Source: Halobaculum saliterrae (GTDB taxonomy: Archaea; Halobacteriota; Halobacteria; Halobacteriales; Haloferacaceae). Taken from it: DNA of 64,000 nt. The translations under genes and the position numbers were made by a program. This document shows positions 31,693 to 40,007 of this stretch, one piece after another (position 1 is the first letter of the stretch; the number at the start of each line of letters is the position of its first letter). The notes under the pieces were generated by a model. The model was not told where the DNA came from, ran no database searches, and saw nothing but the letters and a program-made list of their open reading frames with translations. The stretch covers positions 62,001 through 126,000 of the forward strand of contig NZ_WUUS01000007.1 of NCBI RefSeq assembly GCF_009831625.1, in the 5' to 3' direction.

Positions 31693-31798
31693 GGAACCGT
31701 CGCCCGTGAATCAGCATCCCCACTGGAACCGTCGCCCGTGAATCAGCATCCCCACCGGAACCGTCGCCCGTGAATCAGCATCCCCACCGGAACCGTCG
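31693..31798. repeat. 32-bp tandem repeat, three copies plus a 10-base partial
   Basis: Units start GGAACCGTCG at 31693, 31725, 31757 and 31789 (partial). Copies differ at one position (ACT versus ACC at the unit end). There are no unique spacers, so it is not a CRISPR array. The array ends about 30 bases before the most likely start of the downstream gene and overlaps its promoter region. Confidence 0.9.
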
Positions 31799-31830
31799 CG
31801 GTTATGTCCGCCGCCGCCGCGTCCCCGCCC

Positions 31831-32388
31831 ATGACCGTCGCCGAGGAGACCCGTGCCGCCGTCCGCGAGCGACCGTTCCTGTACGACGCCCTCCGCGCGG
31901 GCGTCGTGAACTACGCGGCCGCCGCGGCGACGCTCGACGTCGACGCCGACCCCGACGCCGTGGCGACGGCGCTGCGGCGGTTCGCGAACGACCTGAGCGG
32001 CGACGGGAGTTCGCCCGACGGAGACGACGCGGAGGGCGTCGCTGCCGGCGACTCCGACGCCGGTGGCGACGCGCGCGTTCGGATGGTACGGGGGATCGGG
32101 GCGGTCGACGCCGCCGCCCGCGACGGAAGCGACGCCGAGGGCGACGATGCCGACCCCGTGCTCGCCGTCGGCGGGACCGAGTACGCCGCCGACGCGGGCG
32201 ATGCGACCGCTGTCGTCGCCGTCGGCGACGTGGGACCGCGTGCACTCGAACGCGTGCTCGGGCGGCTCCGCACCGCCGGGGTCGACGCCGACGCCGCCGG
32301 CGTGACGCCGAGCGGGCTGGCCGTGGTTGTCGGCCGCCGGGCCGGCGCCGACGCGCTCCGGGCCGTCGAGGCCGCGATGGACGGCTGA
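31831..32388 (+). CDS. Haloarchaeal conserved protein, function unknown
   Basis: A 185-residue acidic protein starting MTVAEETRAAVRERPFLYDALRAGVVNYAAAAATL, a helical N-terminal region resembling a small DNA-binding or regulatory module. A Gly/Asp/Ala-rich linker (about 52-75) precedes an ACT-like C-terminal half (DATAVVAVGDVGPRALERVL and LAVVVGRRAGADALRAVEAAM). ATG 31831 is favoured over the in-frame ATG 31804 because the array and a weak GGTTATG element end about 30 bases before it; both remain possible. Confidence 0.65.
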   Translation: MTVAEETRAAVRERPFLYDALRAGVVNYAAAAATLDVDADPDAVATALRRFANDLSGDGSSPDGDDAEGVAAGDSDAGGDARVRMVRGIGAVDAAARDGSDAEGDDADPVLAVGGTEYAADAGDATAVVAVGDVGPRALERVLGRLRTAGVDADAAGVTPSGLAVVVGRRAGADALRAVEAAMDG

Positions 32389-32459
32389 CCGCGCCGCTCC
32401 GCACCGGGGCCCGTCTCCCGCCGCATCCGCCCCCACCGCCCGCCGACTCGATCTTCGAC

Positions 32460-32468
32460 CGTTTAACA
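32460..32468 (+). promoter_or_regulatory. TATA box of cysS
   Basis: CGTTTAACA is centred about 31 bases before the ATG at 32495. Confidence 0.6.
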
Positions 32469-32494
32469 CGGAGGACCGCGTAGCGGCGCCCGAT

Positions 32495-34030
32495 ATGGGT
32501 CTGTCCGTGACCAACACCCTGACGGGCGAACGGGAGGCGTTCGAGCCGGCGAGCGACGACGAGGTCCTGCTGTACGTCTGTGGGCTGACGGTCTCGGACG
32601 ACGCGCACCTCGGCCACGCCCGGCTGTGGTTCCATGCCGACGTGCTCCATCGGTGGCTCGACCACCTCGGCTACGACGTGCGCCACGTCGAGAACGTCAC
32701 CGACGTGAACGAGAAGATCGCCGCCCGTGTCGGCGAGCGCGAGGGCTGGGACACCGAGGCCGACGTGGCCCGCCACTTCACCCGCGAGGTGATCGAGGAC
32801 ATGCGCGGGCTCAACCTCAAGCGCGCGGCGGTGTACCCCCGGGTCTCCGAGCACGTCCCGGAGATCATCGCGCTCGTCGAGCGCCTGATCGAGTCGGGCC
32901 ACGCCTACGAGGCGAACGGCTCCGTCTACTTCGACGTGACCTCCTTCGAGGAGTACGGTCACCTCTCGAACCAGCGTCCCGAGGATCTGGAGGCGGACGA
33001 CGACGAGGACGACGACGTGCTCGCGGAGAAGCGCCACCCCGGGGACTTCGCGCTGTGGAAGGCCGGCGGCGTCGACGGGGAGGCCGTCCGCGAGCACCGG
33101 AAACACGACCACGATGGTGACCTCCCGACCGGGCAGACGTGGGACTCGCCGTGGGGCGAGGGGCGCCCCGGCTGGCACATCGAGTGCTCGGCGATGTCGA
33201 CCAGCCACCTCGGCGACACCCTCGACGTGCACATGGGCGGGCGCGACCTGGTGTTCCCCCACCACGAGAACGAGATCGCTCAGAGCGAGGCCGCCACCGA
33301 CGAGACGTTCGCGCGCTACTGGCTCCACAACGGCCTGCTGGAGACGACCGAGGACAAGATGTCCTCCAGCCTCGGCAACTTCTTCACCGTCGAGGACGCC
33401 CTCGAGGAGTTCGGCGTGAACGTCGTGCGCACGTTCTACCTCGGGGCGCAGTACCGCGGCGACCAGACCTTCTCCGAGGACGCGTTGGCCGAGGCCGAGG
33501 AGCGCTGGGACCGCCTCGAACGCGCCTACGAGACCGCGGTCGACGCCTGCGACTCGGTCGACGCACGCGCGAAGGCGACCGACGAGGACCTTCGGGGGGC
33601 GGTCGACGACGCACGCGAGGCGTTCGTGACGGCGATGAACGACGACCTGAACGTCCGCGAGGCGTTCGGCGCCCTCCTCGATCTGGGGACGGCGGTTCAC
33701 CGCCACGTCGAGCACGTCGACGCCGCGGACGGGAACGGGGGTGACGACGGCGACAACGCGGCGCCCGCCGCCTACGACTACCGGGGCCTGCGCCGCGCGG
33801 TCGAGACCTTCGAGGAGTTCGGCGGCGACGTGTTCGGGCTCGAACTCGGTCGGGAGGCCGGCGGCGACGTGGAACTGGTCGGCGACCTCGCGGACCTCGT
33901 GCTCGACGTGCGCGAGGCCGAGCGCGAGGCCGGCAACTACGAGCGCGCCGACCGCCTCCGGGACGACTTGGAGGCGCTCGGGCTCACCGTCGAGGACGGA
34001 GCGAACGGTTCGGTGGTCCGGTTCGACTGA
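32495..34030 (+). CDS. cysS: Cysteinyl-tRNA synthetase
   Basis: A 511-residue class I aminoacyl-tRNA synthetase charging tRNA-Cys. The zinc-site region [19 protein letters not shown] combines the first Cys with the HIGH-like [15 protein letters not shown] supplies further zinc ligands, and [10 protein letters not shown] the rest. The signature loop reads [10 protein letters not shown] where KMSKS is usual. Two acidic insertions typical of halophiles are present (about residues 165-178 and 410-425). The C-terminal DALR-like helical domain is intact, so it should be functional. Confidence 0.96.
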   Translation: MGLSVTNTLTGEREAFEPASDDEVLLYVCGLTVSDDAHLGHARLWFHADVLHRWLDHLGYDVRHVENVTDVNEKIAARVGEREGWDTEADVARHFTREVIEDMRGLNLKRAAVYPRVSEHVPEIIALVERLIESGHAYEANGSVYFDVTSFEEYGHLSNQRPEDLEADDDEDDDVLAEKRHPGDFALWKAGGVDGEAVREHRKHDHDGDLPTGQTWDSPWGEGRPGWHIECSAMSTSHLGDTLDVHMGGRDLVFPHHENEIAQSEAATDETFARYWLHNGLLETTEDKMSSSLGNFFTVEDALEEFGVNVVRTFYLGAQYRGDQTFSEDALAEAEERWDRLERAYETAVDACDSVDARAKATDEDLRGAVDDAREAFVTAMNDDLNVREAFGALLDLGTAVHRHVEHVDAADGNGGDDGDNAAPAAYDYRGLRRAVETFEEFGGDVFGLELGREAGGDVELVGDLADLVLDVREAEREAGNYERADRLRDDLEALGLTVEDGANGSVVRFD

Positions 34031-34045
34031 CGCGAACGGCGACGC

Positions 34046-34996
34046 CTACTCCTCCGGGTCCGAATCCGTTTTCGCCCCCGGTTCGATGAACGAGCCGGAG
34101 GCCGCCGGGACGACGAGGACCGGTCGGTCCGCGCCGCGGATCACGCGTTCGGCGACGCTGCCGAGCACGATCCGACGGATGCCCCCGCGACCGTGGGTGC
34201 CGACGACGATCAGGTCGGCGTCGTCGTCGCTCGCGAACCCGCAGATCGCACGGCTCGGCTCTCCGCCGATCACGTCGCCGTCGGCGTCGACGCCGGCGTC
34301 GCGGGCGCGGTCGAGCACGCGGTCGACGGCCTCACCCGCCCGCTCGTCGAGCGCCCGTCTGACCGCCGCGATCGTCTCCTCGGTGAGCATCCCGCCGCCG
34401 ATGTTCGCGACCGTTCCGCCCTCATCGACGACGCTGACGGCGGTCAGGTGCGCGTCGATTCTCCCGGCGAGCGCGACGCCGGTCTGTTCGGCGCCGGCCG
34501 CCGCGTCGCTCCCGTCGGTGGCGAGCACGATCTCGGCGTCGGTCCAGCCGGGCCCGTTCCCGTCCGGGCGGTCGTGTTCGTGGACCACCAGCACGGGCAC
34601 CGTGGCGGTTCGCACGGCTTTCTCCGTGACGCTCCCGAGCAGCGCGCGTCGGGTCCCGCCCCGGCCGTGCGTTCCGAGCACGAGCAGATCCGCGCCGACG
34701 TCGTCGACGTACGCCGACAGCTCGCGGTGGGGTGACCCCTCCCGGACGACGGGATCGACGTCGACGCCGGCGTCTCGGGCGCGCTCGGCGACCGCGGCGA
34801 CGCGCTCGTCCGCGGCCTCGCGGGCCGCCTGAAGGTCGGGCAGTCGCTGGCCGATGGCGAACGGGTTCACCACGGTGCAGGCGTGGAGTCTCGCACCGAG
34901 AGCGGCCGAAACCGAGACCGCCGTCTCCACGGCGGCCGCCGCGGGGTCGCTCCCGTCGGTCGCGACGACGACGTCCGCGAACTCGAGATCGTCCAT
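34046..34996 (-). CDS. Tandem universal stress protein (two UspA domains)
   Basis: A 316-residue cytosolic protein made of two UspA folds. Each begins with a strand and the VATDGSDPAAAA / LATDGSDAAAGA loop, and ends with the ATP-binding signature GTHGRGGTRRALLGSVTE or GTHGRGGIRRIVLGSVAE. Both halves keep the G-x2-G-x9-G(S) pattern, so both may bind ATP. Such proteins are numerous in haloarchaea and respond to stress. A TATA element GGATTTATC lies 29 bases upstream, overlapped by a 10-bp palindrome. Confidence 0.92.
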   Translation of the reverse strand: MDDLEFADVVVATDGSDPAAAAVETAVSVSAALGARLHACTVVNPFAIGQRLPDLQAAREAADERVAAVAERARDAGVDVDPVVREGSPHRELSAYVDDVGADLLVLGTHGRGGTRRALLGSVTEKAVRTATVPVLVVHEHDRPDGNGPGWTDAEIVLATDGSDAAAGAEQTGVALAGRIDAHLTAVSVVDEGGTVANIGGGMLTEETIAAVRRALDERAGEAVDRVLDRARDAGVDADGDVIGGEPSRAICGFASDDDADLIVVGTHGRGGIRRIVLGSVAERVIRGADRPVLVVPAASGSFIEPGAKTDSDPEE

Positions 34997-35013
34997 GTCG
35001 CGACGTTGAATGG

Positions 35014-35029
35014 ATCGTACGATAAATCC
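35014..35029 (-). promoter_or_regulatory. TATA box and palindrome of the universal stress gene
   Basis: GGATTTATC (35021-35029, minus strand) sits about 29 bases before the start at 34996. ATCGTACGAT (35014-35023) is a perfect 10-bp palindrome overlapping its downstream edge, a possible repressor site. Confidence 0.5.
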
Positions 35030-35070
35030 GCCGCCGACTCCCGTCGCGTCCCCGTTCGCCCCGAGGGTGG

Positions 35071-35358
35071 CTACTCCGTGGTGAACAGCTCGGTGTCCTC
35101 GGGGATCGCGAACAGGCCCATGCGGACGCCGCAGTCGAGCCAGCCGTAGCCGTAGGAGTACGACGCCAGCGCGTTCACCGGGTCGCCGCGCTCGCGGAAG
35201 TGCCGTCCGTCCTCAAGGTAGGAGACGGCCATCTCCTCGCACTCCAGCGCCATCTCGTGCAGCGGCGTCCCCTCCGGGACGCACACCTCCGCCGCCGCGA
35301 GGGCGTCCGCGAGCATCTCCCCGTATCTGGTCGTCTTCTCGTCGAGATCGGCGGGCAT
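35071..35358 (-). CDS. DUF357-domain protein
   Basis: A 95-residue helical protein starting MPADLDEKTTRYGEMLADAL, with the DUF357 core ALECEEMAVSYLEDGRHFRERGDPVNALASYSYGYGWLDCGVRMGLF described by residues 37-84 (key residues Glu, Tyr and the SYGYGWLD turn). DUF357 proteins are archaeal helical hairpins of unknown function, often near tRNA or translation genes. ATG 35358 is chosen since the longer frame upstream runs into a GC hairpin. It lies downstream of the Lrp gene in the same direction. Confidence 0.8.
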   Translation of the reverse strand: MPADLDEKTTRYGEMLADALAAAEVCVPEGTPLHEMALECEEMAVSYLEDGRHFRERGDPVNALASYSYGYGWLDCGVRMGLFAIPEDTELFTTE

Positions 35359-35392
35359 GTCAGGAGCGATCCGGCCGGCGGTCCCTGAGGGT

Positions 35393-35427
35393 GTCGCGGT
35401 CGCGGCGACGGCGTGCCCGACCGCGAC
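35393..35427. terminator. GC-rich hairpin between the Lrp and DUF357 genes
   Basis: GTCGCGGTCG and CGACCGCGAC form a perfect 10-bp stem around a 15-base loop, 49 bases after the Lrp stop. There is no U-rich tail, so it may be a pause, processing or attenuation site rather than a true terminator. Confidence 0.35.
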
Positions 35428-35475
35428 GGTACATCCGACCACGACAGCATGCTCGACCGCCCCGGGTCCTCGCGG

Positions 35476-35979
35476 TCATGAATCGTCGTCCCCGGTTCCG
35501 TTCTCCGGGTCCTCCTCGGGATCGAGGAAGCCGCGGTACGGGCAGACGTGCTCGTCGCGGATGAGCTGCTCGTCGATGATCTCCAGCCCCAACTCGTCCA
35601 ACTCCCGGTTGATGCGGTCGAGGTCGTCGTGATCGCGACCGATCGCGTTCACGTACACGTTCCGTTCGCCCGTCATGATCTCGCGGACCGCCGTCACGCC
35701 GCGGATCTCTCTGGCCTTCCTCCCCAGCTCGTCGCGCTCCGGGATGCGCGCGGTACAGACGATCTTCGTGTACAGCGGGTAGCCCGCGAGGTCGTAGTCG
35801 ATGTCGATGTGGTAGCCGCGGACGATCCCGGACTCTTCGAGCTTGTTGAGTCGGGTCCGGACCGTGCTCGCCGAGAGGTCGAGTTTCTCGGCGATGTCGC
35901 TCGAGGACGTCCCTCGTGCGTCCTGCTGGAGGTAATAGAGGATGTGTCTGTCGACCGAGTCCAACTCGCCGTCCTTCAT
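35476..35979 (-). CDS. Lrp/AsnC-family transcriptional regulator
   Basis: A 167-residue regulator. The N-terminal helix-turn-helix (LDSVDRHILYYLQQDARGTSSSDIAEKLDLSASTVRTRL, residues 5-43) is followed by an AsnC ligand-binding domain (GYPLYTKIVCTARIPERDEL, VREIMTGERNVYVNAIGRD). The C-terminus, HVCPYRGFLDPEEDPENG, has one Cys that might sense redox or metal. It is divergent from an amino-acid permease gene, and a 15-bp palindrome lies between them, so the permease is the likely target. The effector would be an amino acid by family precedent. Confidence 0.9.
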   Translation of the reverse strand: MKDGELDSVDRHILYYLQQDARGTSSSDIAEKLDLSASTVRTRLNKLEESGIVRGYHIDIDYDLAGYPLYTKIVCTARIPERDELGRKAREIRGVTAVREIMTGERNVYVNAIGRDHDDLDRINRELDELGLEIIDEQLIRDEHVCPYRGFLDPEEDPENGTGDDDS

Positions 35980-36006
35980 CTCTATCGTGGAGTGCTCCCG
36001 CCGACG

Positions 36007-36014
36007 CTTTAGTG
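36007..36014 (-). promoter_or_regulatory. TATA box of the Lrp gene
   Basis: CACTAAAG on the minus strand, centred about 31 bases before the start at 35979. Confidence 0.5.
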
Positions 36015-36084
36015 TTCCCCGGTCGGCCGTGCGACCTCGGCGCGGGTTTTCTGCAGACGAGTAGGGGACAATCCATACCGATCG

Positions 36085-36099
36085 TTGACGATCCGTCAA
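36085..36099. promoter_or_regulatory. 15-bp palindrome, candidate Lrp operator
   Basis: TTGACG-ATC-CGTCAA is a perfect 6-3-6 inverted repeat in the 217-base Lrp/permease spacer, 12 bases upstream of the permease TATA box. Lrp-family sites are typically about 15 bp palindromes of this type. Confidence 0.55.
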
Positions 36100-36110
36100 T
36101 AGAAACGCCT

Positions 36111-36118
36111 GTTTTATC
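36111..36118 (+). promoter_or_regulatory. TATA box of the permease gene
   Basis: GTTTTATC is the best TATA match in the spacer. It lies about 82 bases before the ATG at 36197, so the transcript should carry a leader of about 50 bases, unlike most genes here. Confidence 0.5.
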
Positions 36119-36196
36119 TGGTTCCGTCATGTAGGGGCGATCGAGCATCCGGGCGGCTCCGTCCCCCGATCCGGGTCGCCCGCACCAAACTCCATC

Positions 36197-38380
36197 ATGA
36201 AGGAACTCGAACGAGACCTCGGTCTCCCGTCCGTCCTCGCGATCAGCATCGGCGCGATGATCGGCAGCGGCATCTTCATCCTCCCCGCGCTGGCGCTGGA
36301 GATCGCCGGCCCGGCGGTGATCCTCGCGTACGCGCTCGCCGGCCTGCTCGTCGTTCCGGCGGCCCTCTCGAAGTCGGAGATGGCGACCGCGATGCCGGAG
36401 GCGGGCGGGACGTACATCTACATCGAACGCGGGATGGGACCGCTGCTCGGCACGATCGCCGGCGTCGGCACGTGGTTCTCGCTGTCGTTCAAGGGCGCGC
36501 TCGCGCTCGTGGGCGGCGTTCCGTATCTCCTCCTGCTGTTCGATCTCCCCCTCAAGCCCGTCGCGCTGGGGCTCGCGGCCGTGTTGATCCTCGTGAACGT
36601 CGTCGGCGCCAAGCAGACCGGCCGGCTCCAGGTCGCCATCGTCGTCGTGATGCTGGCGGCGCTCGGGTGGTTCGCCGCGGGGAGCGCCCCCAGCGTTCAG
36701 TCCGCGAACTACGTCGACTTCTTCGGCTACGGCCTCGACGGCGTCCTCGCGGCGACCGGGCTCGTGTTCGTCTCGTACGCGGGCGTCACCAAGGTCGCCA
36801 GCGTCGCCGAGGAGGTGGAGGACCCCGGCCGCAACATCCCGCTTGGGATCCTCGGATCGTTGGCGTTCACGACGGTGCTGTACGTCGTCGTCGTCGCCGT
36901 GCTGGTCGGCATCACCGACCCCGGCAGCGTCGCCGGCTCGCTGACGCCCGTCGCCGTCGGCGCGGAACAGACGCTCGGGCAGGCGGGGGTCGTCGCGGTC
37001 ATCATTGCGGCGGTGCTCGCGCTCGTCTCGACGGCGAACGCGGGAATCCTCTCGTCGTCGCGATACCCCTTCGCGATGAGTCGCGACATGCTCGCGCCGC
37101 CGTCGCTGTCGTCCGTCAGCGAGCGGTTCGGCACGCCCGTCACGTCGATCACGCTGACCGGCGCGGTGCTGCTCGCGCTGATCGCGTTCGTCCCGATCCT
37201 CGACATCGCCAAGCTCGCGAGCGCGTTCCAGATCATGGTGTTCGCGATGATCAACGTCGCCGTGATCGCCTTCCGGGAGGGGAGCACCGAGTACGAGCCG
37301 GTGTTCACCTCGCCGCTGTACCCGTGGGTCCAGGTGTTCGGCACCGTCTCGGGGCTCCTGCTGTTGACGCAGATGGGGACGATCGCGCTCGCGGGCGCCG
37401 GAGTCATCACCGTCGGCAGCGTCGTCTGGTACTTCCTGTACGTCCGCTCGCGGGTCGACCGCGAGGGCGCCGCCACCGACGCGATCCGGCGGCAGGTCAG
37501 TCGGGACGCGCTCTCGGAGATCGAGTCCGCGCTCGCCGAGCGTCCCGACACCAGGGAGGTGCTGGTCGCGCTCACGAAGGACCTCGACCCGAAGCGCGAG
37601 CGCGCGCTGGTCGCGCTGGCGGCGGACCTCGTCCGCGAGGACGACGGCCGCGTCGTCGCCGTCCGGTTCGAGGAGGTTCCCGACCAGGCGCCGCTCACCG
37701 AGGACACGACGGTCCAGTCGGACGCCGACCGCTCGTTCGAGACCCGGATACACGCGCTCGCCGACGAGTTGGGCGTGGCCATCGAGGCCGACGAGATCGT
37801 CAGCCACGACACGAAACACGCGGTCGTCAACTTCGCGGCCCACCGCGGGGTGGACACGATCGTCGCCGAGCACGAACCCCTCCGGGTCCGGTCACGGCTG
37901 TTCGGCGACCCGATCGACTGGGTCGTCAGGCACGCCCCCTGCGACGTGCTGCTCGTCGACAACCTCGGCTACGACGACCCCGGACGGGTCGTGCTCTCGG
38001 GCGACGTCGGCCCGTACCCGCCGCTCGCCGTCGACGTTGCTGAGGCGGTCGCAGCCGCGAACGGGGGCGAGCTGTCGCTGTGGCAGCCGACGGGCGGCGA
38101 CGGCTCGGACAAACAGCGGCGGCTCGTCGAGGACTACCGCTCGGAACTGTCCGAACTGGTGTCCGTTCCCGTCGGGACCGAGTCGGTCCGGGCGGACGGG
38201 GGCCGTCCCCCGATGCCCGACCTGCTCGTCCGTCGCGGCGCCGACCACCGGCTCCGAAACGCCCTGCTCGACGAGCGGCCGGAGTTCCCGAACCCGGGCT
38301 GTACAACCGTCACCGTCTACCCCCACGAGTCAAGCCGCGTTGGGCTGGCACGTCGGCTGATCGAGCGGGTCGCGTTCTGA
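36197..38380 (+). CDS. APC-superfamily amino-acid permease fused to universal stress domains
   Basis: A 727-residue membrane protein. Residues 1-430 form the 12-helix APC transporter, with the helix 1 unwound motif SIGAMIGSGIFILPA and the helix 6 region VFVSYAGVTKVASVAEEVEDPGRNIP. Residues about 450-590 and 590-727 are cytosolic UspA-like domains (EVLVALTKDLDPKRERALVAL; RVVLSGDVGPYPPLAVDVAEA). This fusion is typical of haloarchaeal permeases, where the stress domains may regulate transport by nucleotide binding. The neighbouring Lrp regulator points to amino acids as substrate; the exact one is unknown. Confidence 0.92.
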   Translation: MKELERDLGLPSVLAISIGAMIGSGIFILPALALEIAGPAVILAYALAGLLVVPAALSKSEMATAMPEAGGTYIYIERGMGPLLGTIAGVGTWFSLSFKGALALVGGVPYLLLLFDLPLKPVALGLAAVLILVNVVGAKQTGRLQVAIVVVMLAALGWFAAGSAPSVQSANYVDFFGYGLDGVLAATGLVFVSYAGVTKVASVAEEVEDPGRNIPLGILGSLAFTTVLYVVVVAVLVGITDPGSVAGSLTPVAVGAEQTLGQAGVVAVIIAAVLALVSTANAGILSSSRYPFAMSRDMLAPPSLSSVSERFGTPVTSITLTGAVLLALIAFVPILDIAKLASAFQIMVFAMINVAVIAFREGSTEYEPVFTSPLYPWVQVFGTVSGLLLLTQMGTIALAGAGVITVGSVVWYFLYVRSRVDREGAATDAIRRQVSRDALSEIESALAERPDTREVLVALTKDLDPKRERALVALAADLVREDDGRVVAVRFEEVPDQAPLTEDTTVQSDADRSFETRIHALADELGVAIEADEIVSHDTKHAVVNFAAHRGVDTIVAEHEPLRVRSRLFGDPIDWVVRHAPCDVLLVDNLGYDDPGRVVLSGDVGPYPPLAVDVAEAVAAANGGELSLWQPTGGDGSDKQRRLVEDYRSELSELVSVPVGTESVRADGGRPPMPDLLVRRGADHRLRNALLDERPEFPNPGCTTVTVYPHESSRVGLARRLIERVAF

Positions 38381-38407
38381 CGGGCGGGTGCGGTCTGACG
38401 GCCGGCT

Positions 38408-38421
38408 GTGCCGACCGGCAC
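38408..38421 (+). terminator. Possible hairpin after the permease gene
   Basis: GTGCCG-AC-CGGCAC is a perfect short inverted repeat, followed 15-30 bases later by a pyrimidine-rich run (TTGTCTTGTCTT). It could help end the permease transcript, but the loop is only two bases, so this is tentative. Confidence 0.3.
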
Positions 38422-38524
38422 GCTGGCCCCGGGCGTTGTCTTGTCTTACTGCTACAATACTGTTGGTCGCGAGTCGAGCACGACAGCACAACGTACAAAC
38501 CCCGTTCGACCCTACCGGACGGTA

Positions 38525-39583
38525 ATGACCGACGCCTCCGATATCGTCGAACATCGCCCGTTGATCATCGCCGGGACCGGCTCCGCCGGCCTGACGGCGG
38601 CGATCTACGCGGCCCGATCCAACAACGAGCCCCTCGTGTTCGAGGGCGACGAGCCGGGCGGCCAGCTCACGCTCACCTCCGAGGTCGAGAACTTCCCGGG
38701 GTTCCCCGAGGGGATCAACGGCGCGGAGTTCATCAACGACGCCAAGGAGCAGGCGAAGCGCTTCGGCGCCGACGTGAAGAACGGCATCGTCGAGCGCGTG
38801 GACGACTCACAGCGGCCCTTCCGCGTCGAGCTGTCCAACGGCGACGTGTACACCGCCGACGCCGTCATCGCCGCCTCCGGCGCCTCCGCGCGCACGCTCG
38901 GGGTCCCCGGCGAGGACGACCTGATGGGGTTCGGGCTCTCGACGTGCGCGACGTGTGACGGCGCGTTCTTCCGCGGCGAGGACATGCTCGTCGTCGGCGG
39001 CGGCGACGCCGCGATGGAGGAGGCGAGCTTCCTGACGAAGTTCGCCGACACCGTGTACATCGCGCACCGTCGCGAGGAGTTCCGCGCCGAGGACTACTGG
39101 ATCGACCGCGTGATGGACCACGTGGACGACGGGAACATCGAGATCATGCGCAACACCGAGGTGACCGAGCTCCACGGGAGCGCCGAGGCCGGCGTCGAGT
39201 CGGTCACGCTCGTGCGCAACCCAGAGGGACACCCGACCGACAGGCTCGACGGCCCCGATACCGAGGAATGGGAGTTCGACGTCGGCGCGGTGTTCTACGC
39301 CATCGGCCACACGCCCAACACCGACTACCTCACGGACACGGGCGTCGAACTCGACGACGACGGCTACCTGGAGACGGTCGGCGGCACCGGCGGCGGCCAG
39401 ACCGAGACGGGGGTCCCCGGGCTGTTCGGCGCCGGCGACGTGGTCGACTACCACTACCAGCAGGCGGTCACCGCCGCCGGCATGGGCTGTAAGGCCGCCA
39501 TCGACGCCGACGACTACCTCGAGGACCTGAAGCGCGAGGCGGCGGCGCAGCCGGAAGGGGAGCCCGCGGCCGCCGACGACTGA
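38525..39583 (+). CDS. trxB: Thioredoxin-disulfide reductase
   Basis: A 352-residue FAD enzyme reducing thioredoxin. The FAD-binding motif is GTGSAGLTAAIYAARS. The redox-active pair sits in STCATCDGAFF (C-A-T-C), followed by the NAD(P)H-binding VVGGGDAAMEEA and the FAD motif GLFGAGDVVDYHYQQAVTAA. A haloarchaeal insertion after the NAD domain (GHPTDRLDGPDTEEW) lengthens it. The ATG at 38525 gives the usual short N-terminal lead. NADPH or NADH preference cannot be told by eye. Confidence 0.92.
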   Translation: MTDASDIVEHRPLIIAGTGSAGLTAAIYAARSNNEPLVFEGDEPGGQLTLTSEVENFPGFPEGINGAEFINDAKEQAKRFGADVKNGIVERVDDSQRPFRVELSNGDVYTADAVIAASGASARTLGVPGEDDLMGFGLSTCATCDGAFFRGEDMLVVGGGDAAMEEASFLTKFADTVYIAHRREEFRAEDYWIDRVMDHVDDGNIEIMRNTEVTELHGSAEAGVESVTLVRNPEGHPTDRLDGPDTEEWEFDVGAVFYAIGHTPNTDYLTDTGVELDDDGYLETVGGTGGGQTETGVPGLFGAGDVVDYHYQQAVTAAGMGCKAAIDADDYLEDLKREAAAQPEGEPAAADD

Positions 39584-39636
39584 TCTCGGCGCAGTCGCCG
39601 AGTCCTCGGCGACCTCGGGAGCCGCGACCCACGGAC

Positions 39637-39643
39637 CTTTACG
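39637..39643 (+). promoter_or_regulatory. TATA-like element of the 94-residue protein gene
   Basis: CTTTACG lies about 26 bases before the ATG at 39666 and supports that start. Confidence 0.45.
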
Positions 39644-39665
39644 TCCGGTGACCCTTCTGAGAGCC

Positions 39666-39950
39666 ATGGTTGGAACTGAAACCTACACGATCACCGGTCC
39701 CGACGGAGACAGCGACGAGGTCGACCTCCCCGAGGGGCTCGTCGACATGCTCGCCGAGCAGGGCGAGAACCCCAGCGAGGTCATCAGCGACGTGGTCCTG
39801 CAGGCGTTCGCCCAGCAGGCACACGCCATCGCCCACCACAGCGAGGGCGAGGCGCCCCAGGACGTGCTCGACATCAACGAGAAGGCGGAGGAGCTGTTCG
39901 AGGAGCGCTTCGGGCAGAGCCTCTCGGACGCGATGGGCCACTCGCACTAA
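39666..39950 (+). CDS. Small acidic haloarchaeal protein, function unknown
   Basis: A 94-residue protein starting MVGTETYTITGPDGDSDEVDLP. An N-terminal beta hairpin is followed by two or three helices (VISDVVLQAFAQQAHAIAHH; INEKAEELFEERFGQSLSDA), and it ends MGHSH. There is no membrane segment or cysteine. It resembles widespread haloarchaeal small proteins with no assigned function. It stands alone between trxB and the convergent ZIP transporter gene. Confidence 0.7.
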   Translation: MVGTETYTITGPDGDSDEVDLPEGLVDMLAEQGENPSEVISDVVLQAFAQQAHAIAHHSEGEAPQDVLDINEKAEELFEERFGQSLSDAMGHSH

Positions 39951-40007
39951 CGCGACCGCCTCGACGGAACGCCGCTTCTACAGCGACGGAACACCGCTTC
40001 TCGCGAC

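Noticed and set aside
31576-31773. Small plus-strand open frame running through the 32-bp repeats
   Set aside because: It encodes a basic Arg/Ser/Pro product that simply follows the repeat, with no promoter or family.
31693-31798. CRISPR-like array
   Set aside because: The units are directly adjacent with no unique spacers, and no cas gene is near. It is a plain tandem repeat.
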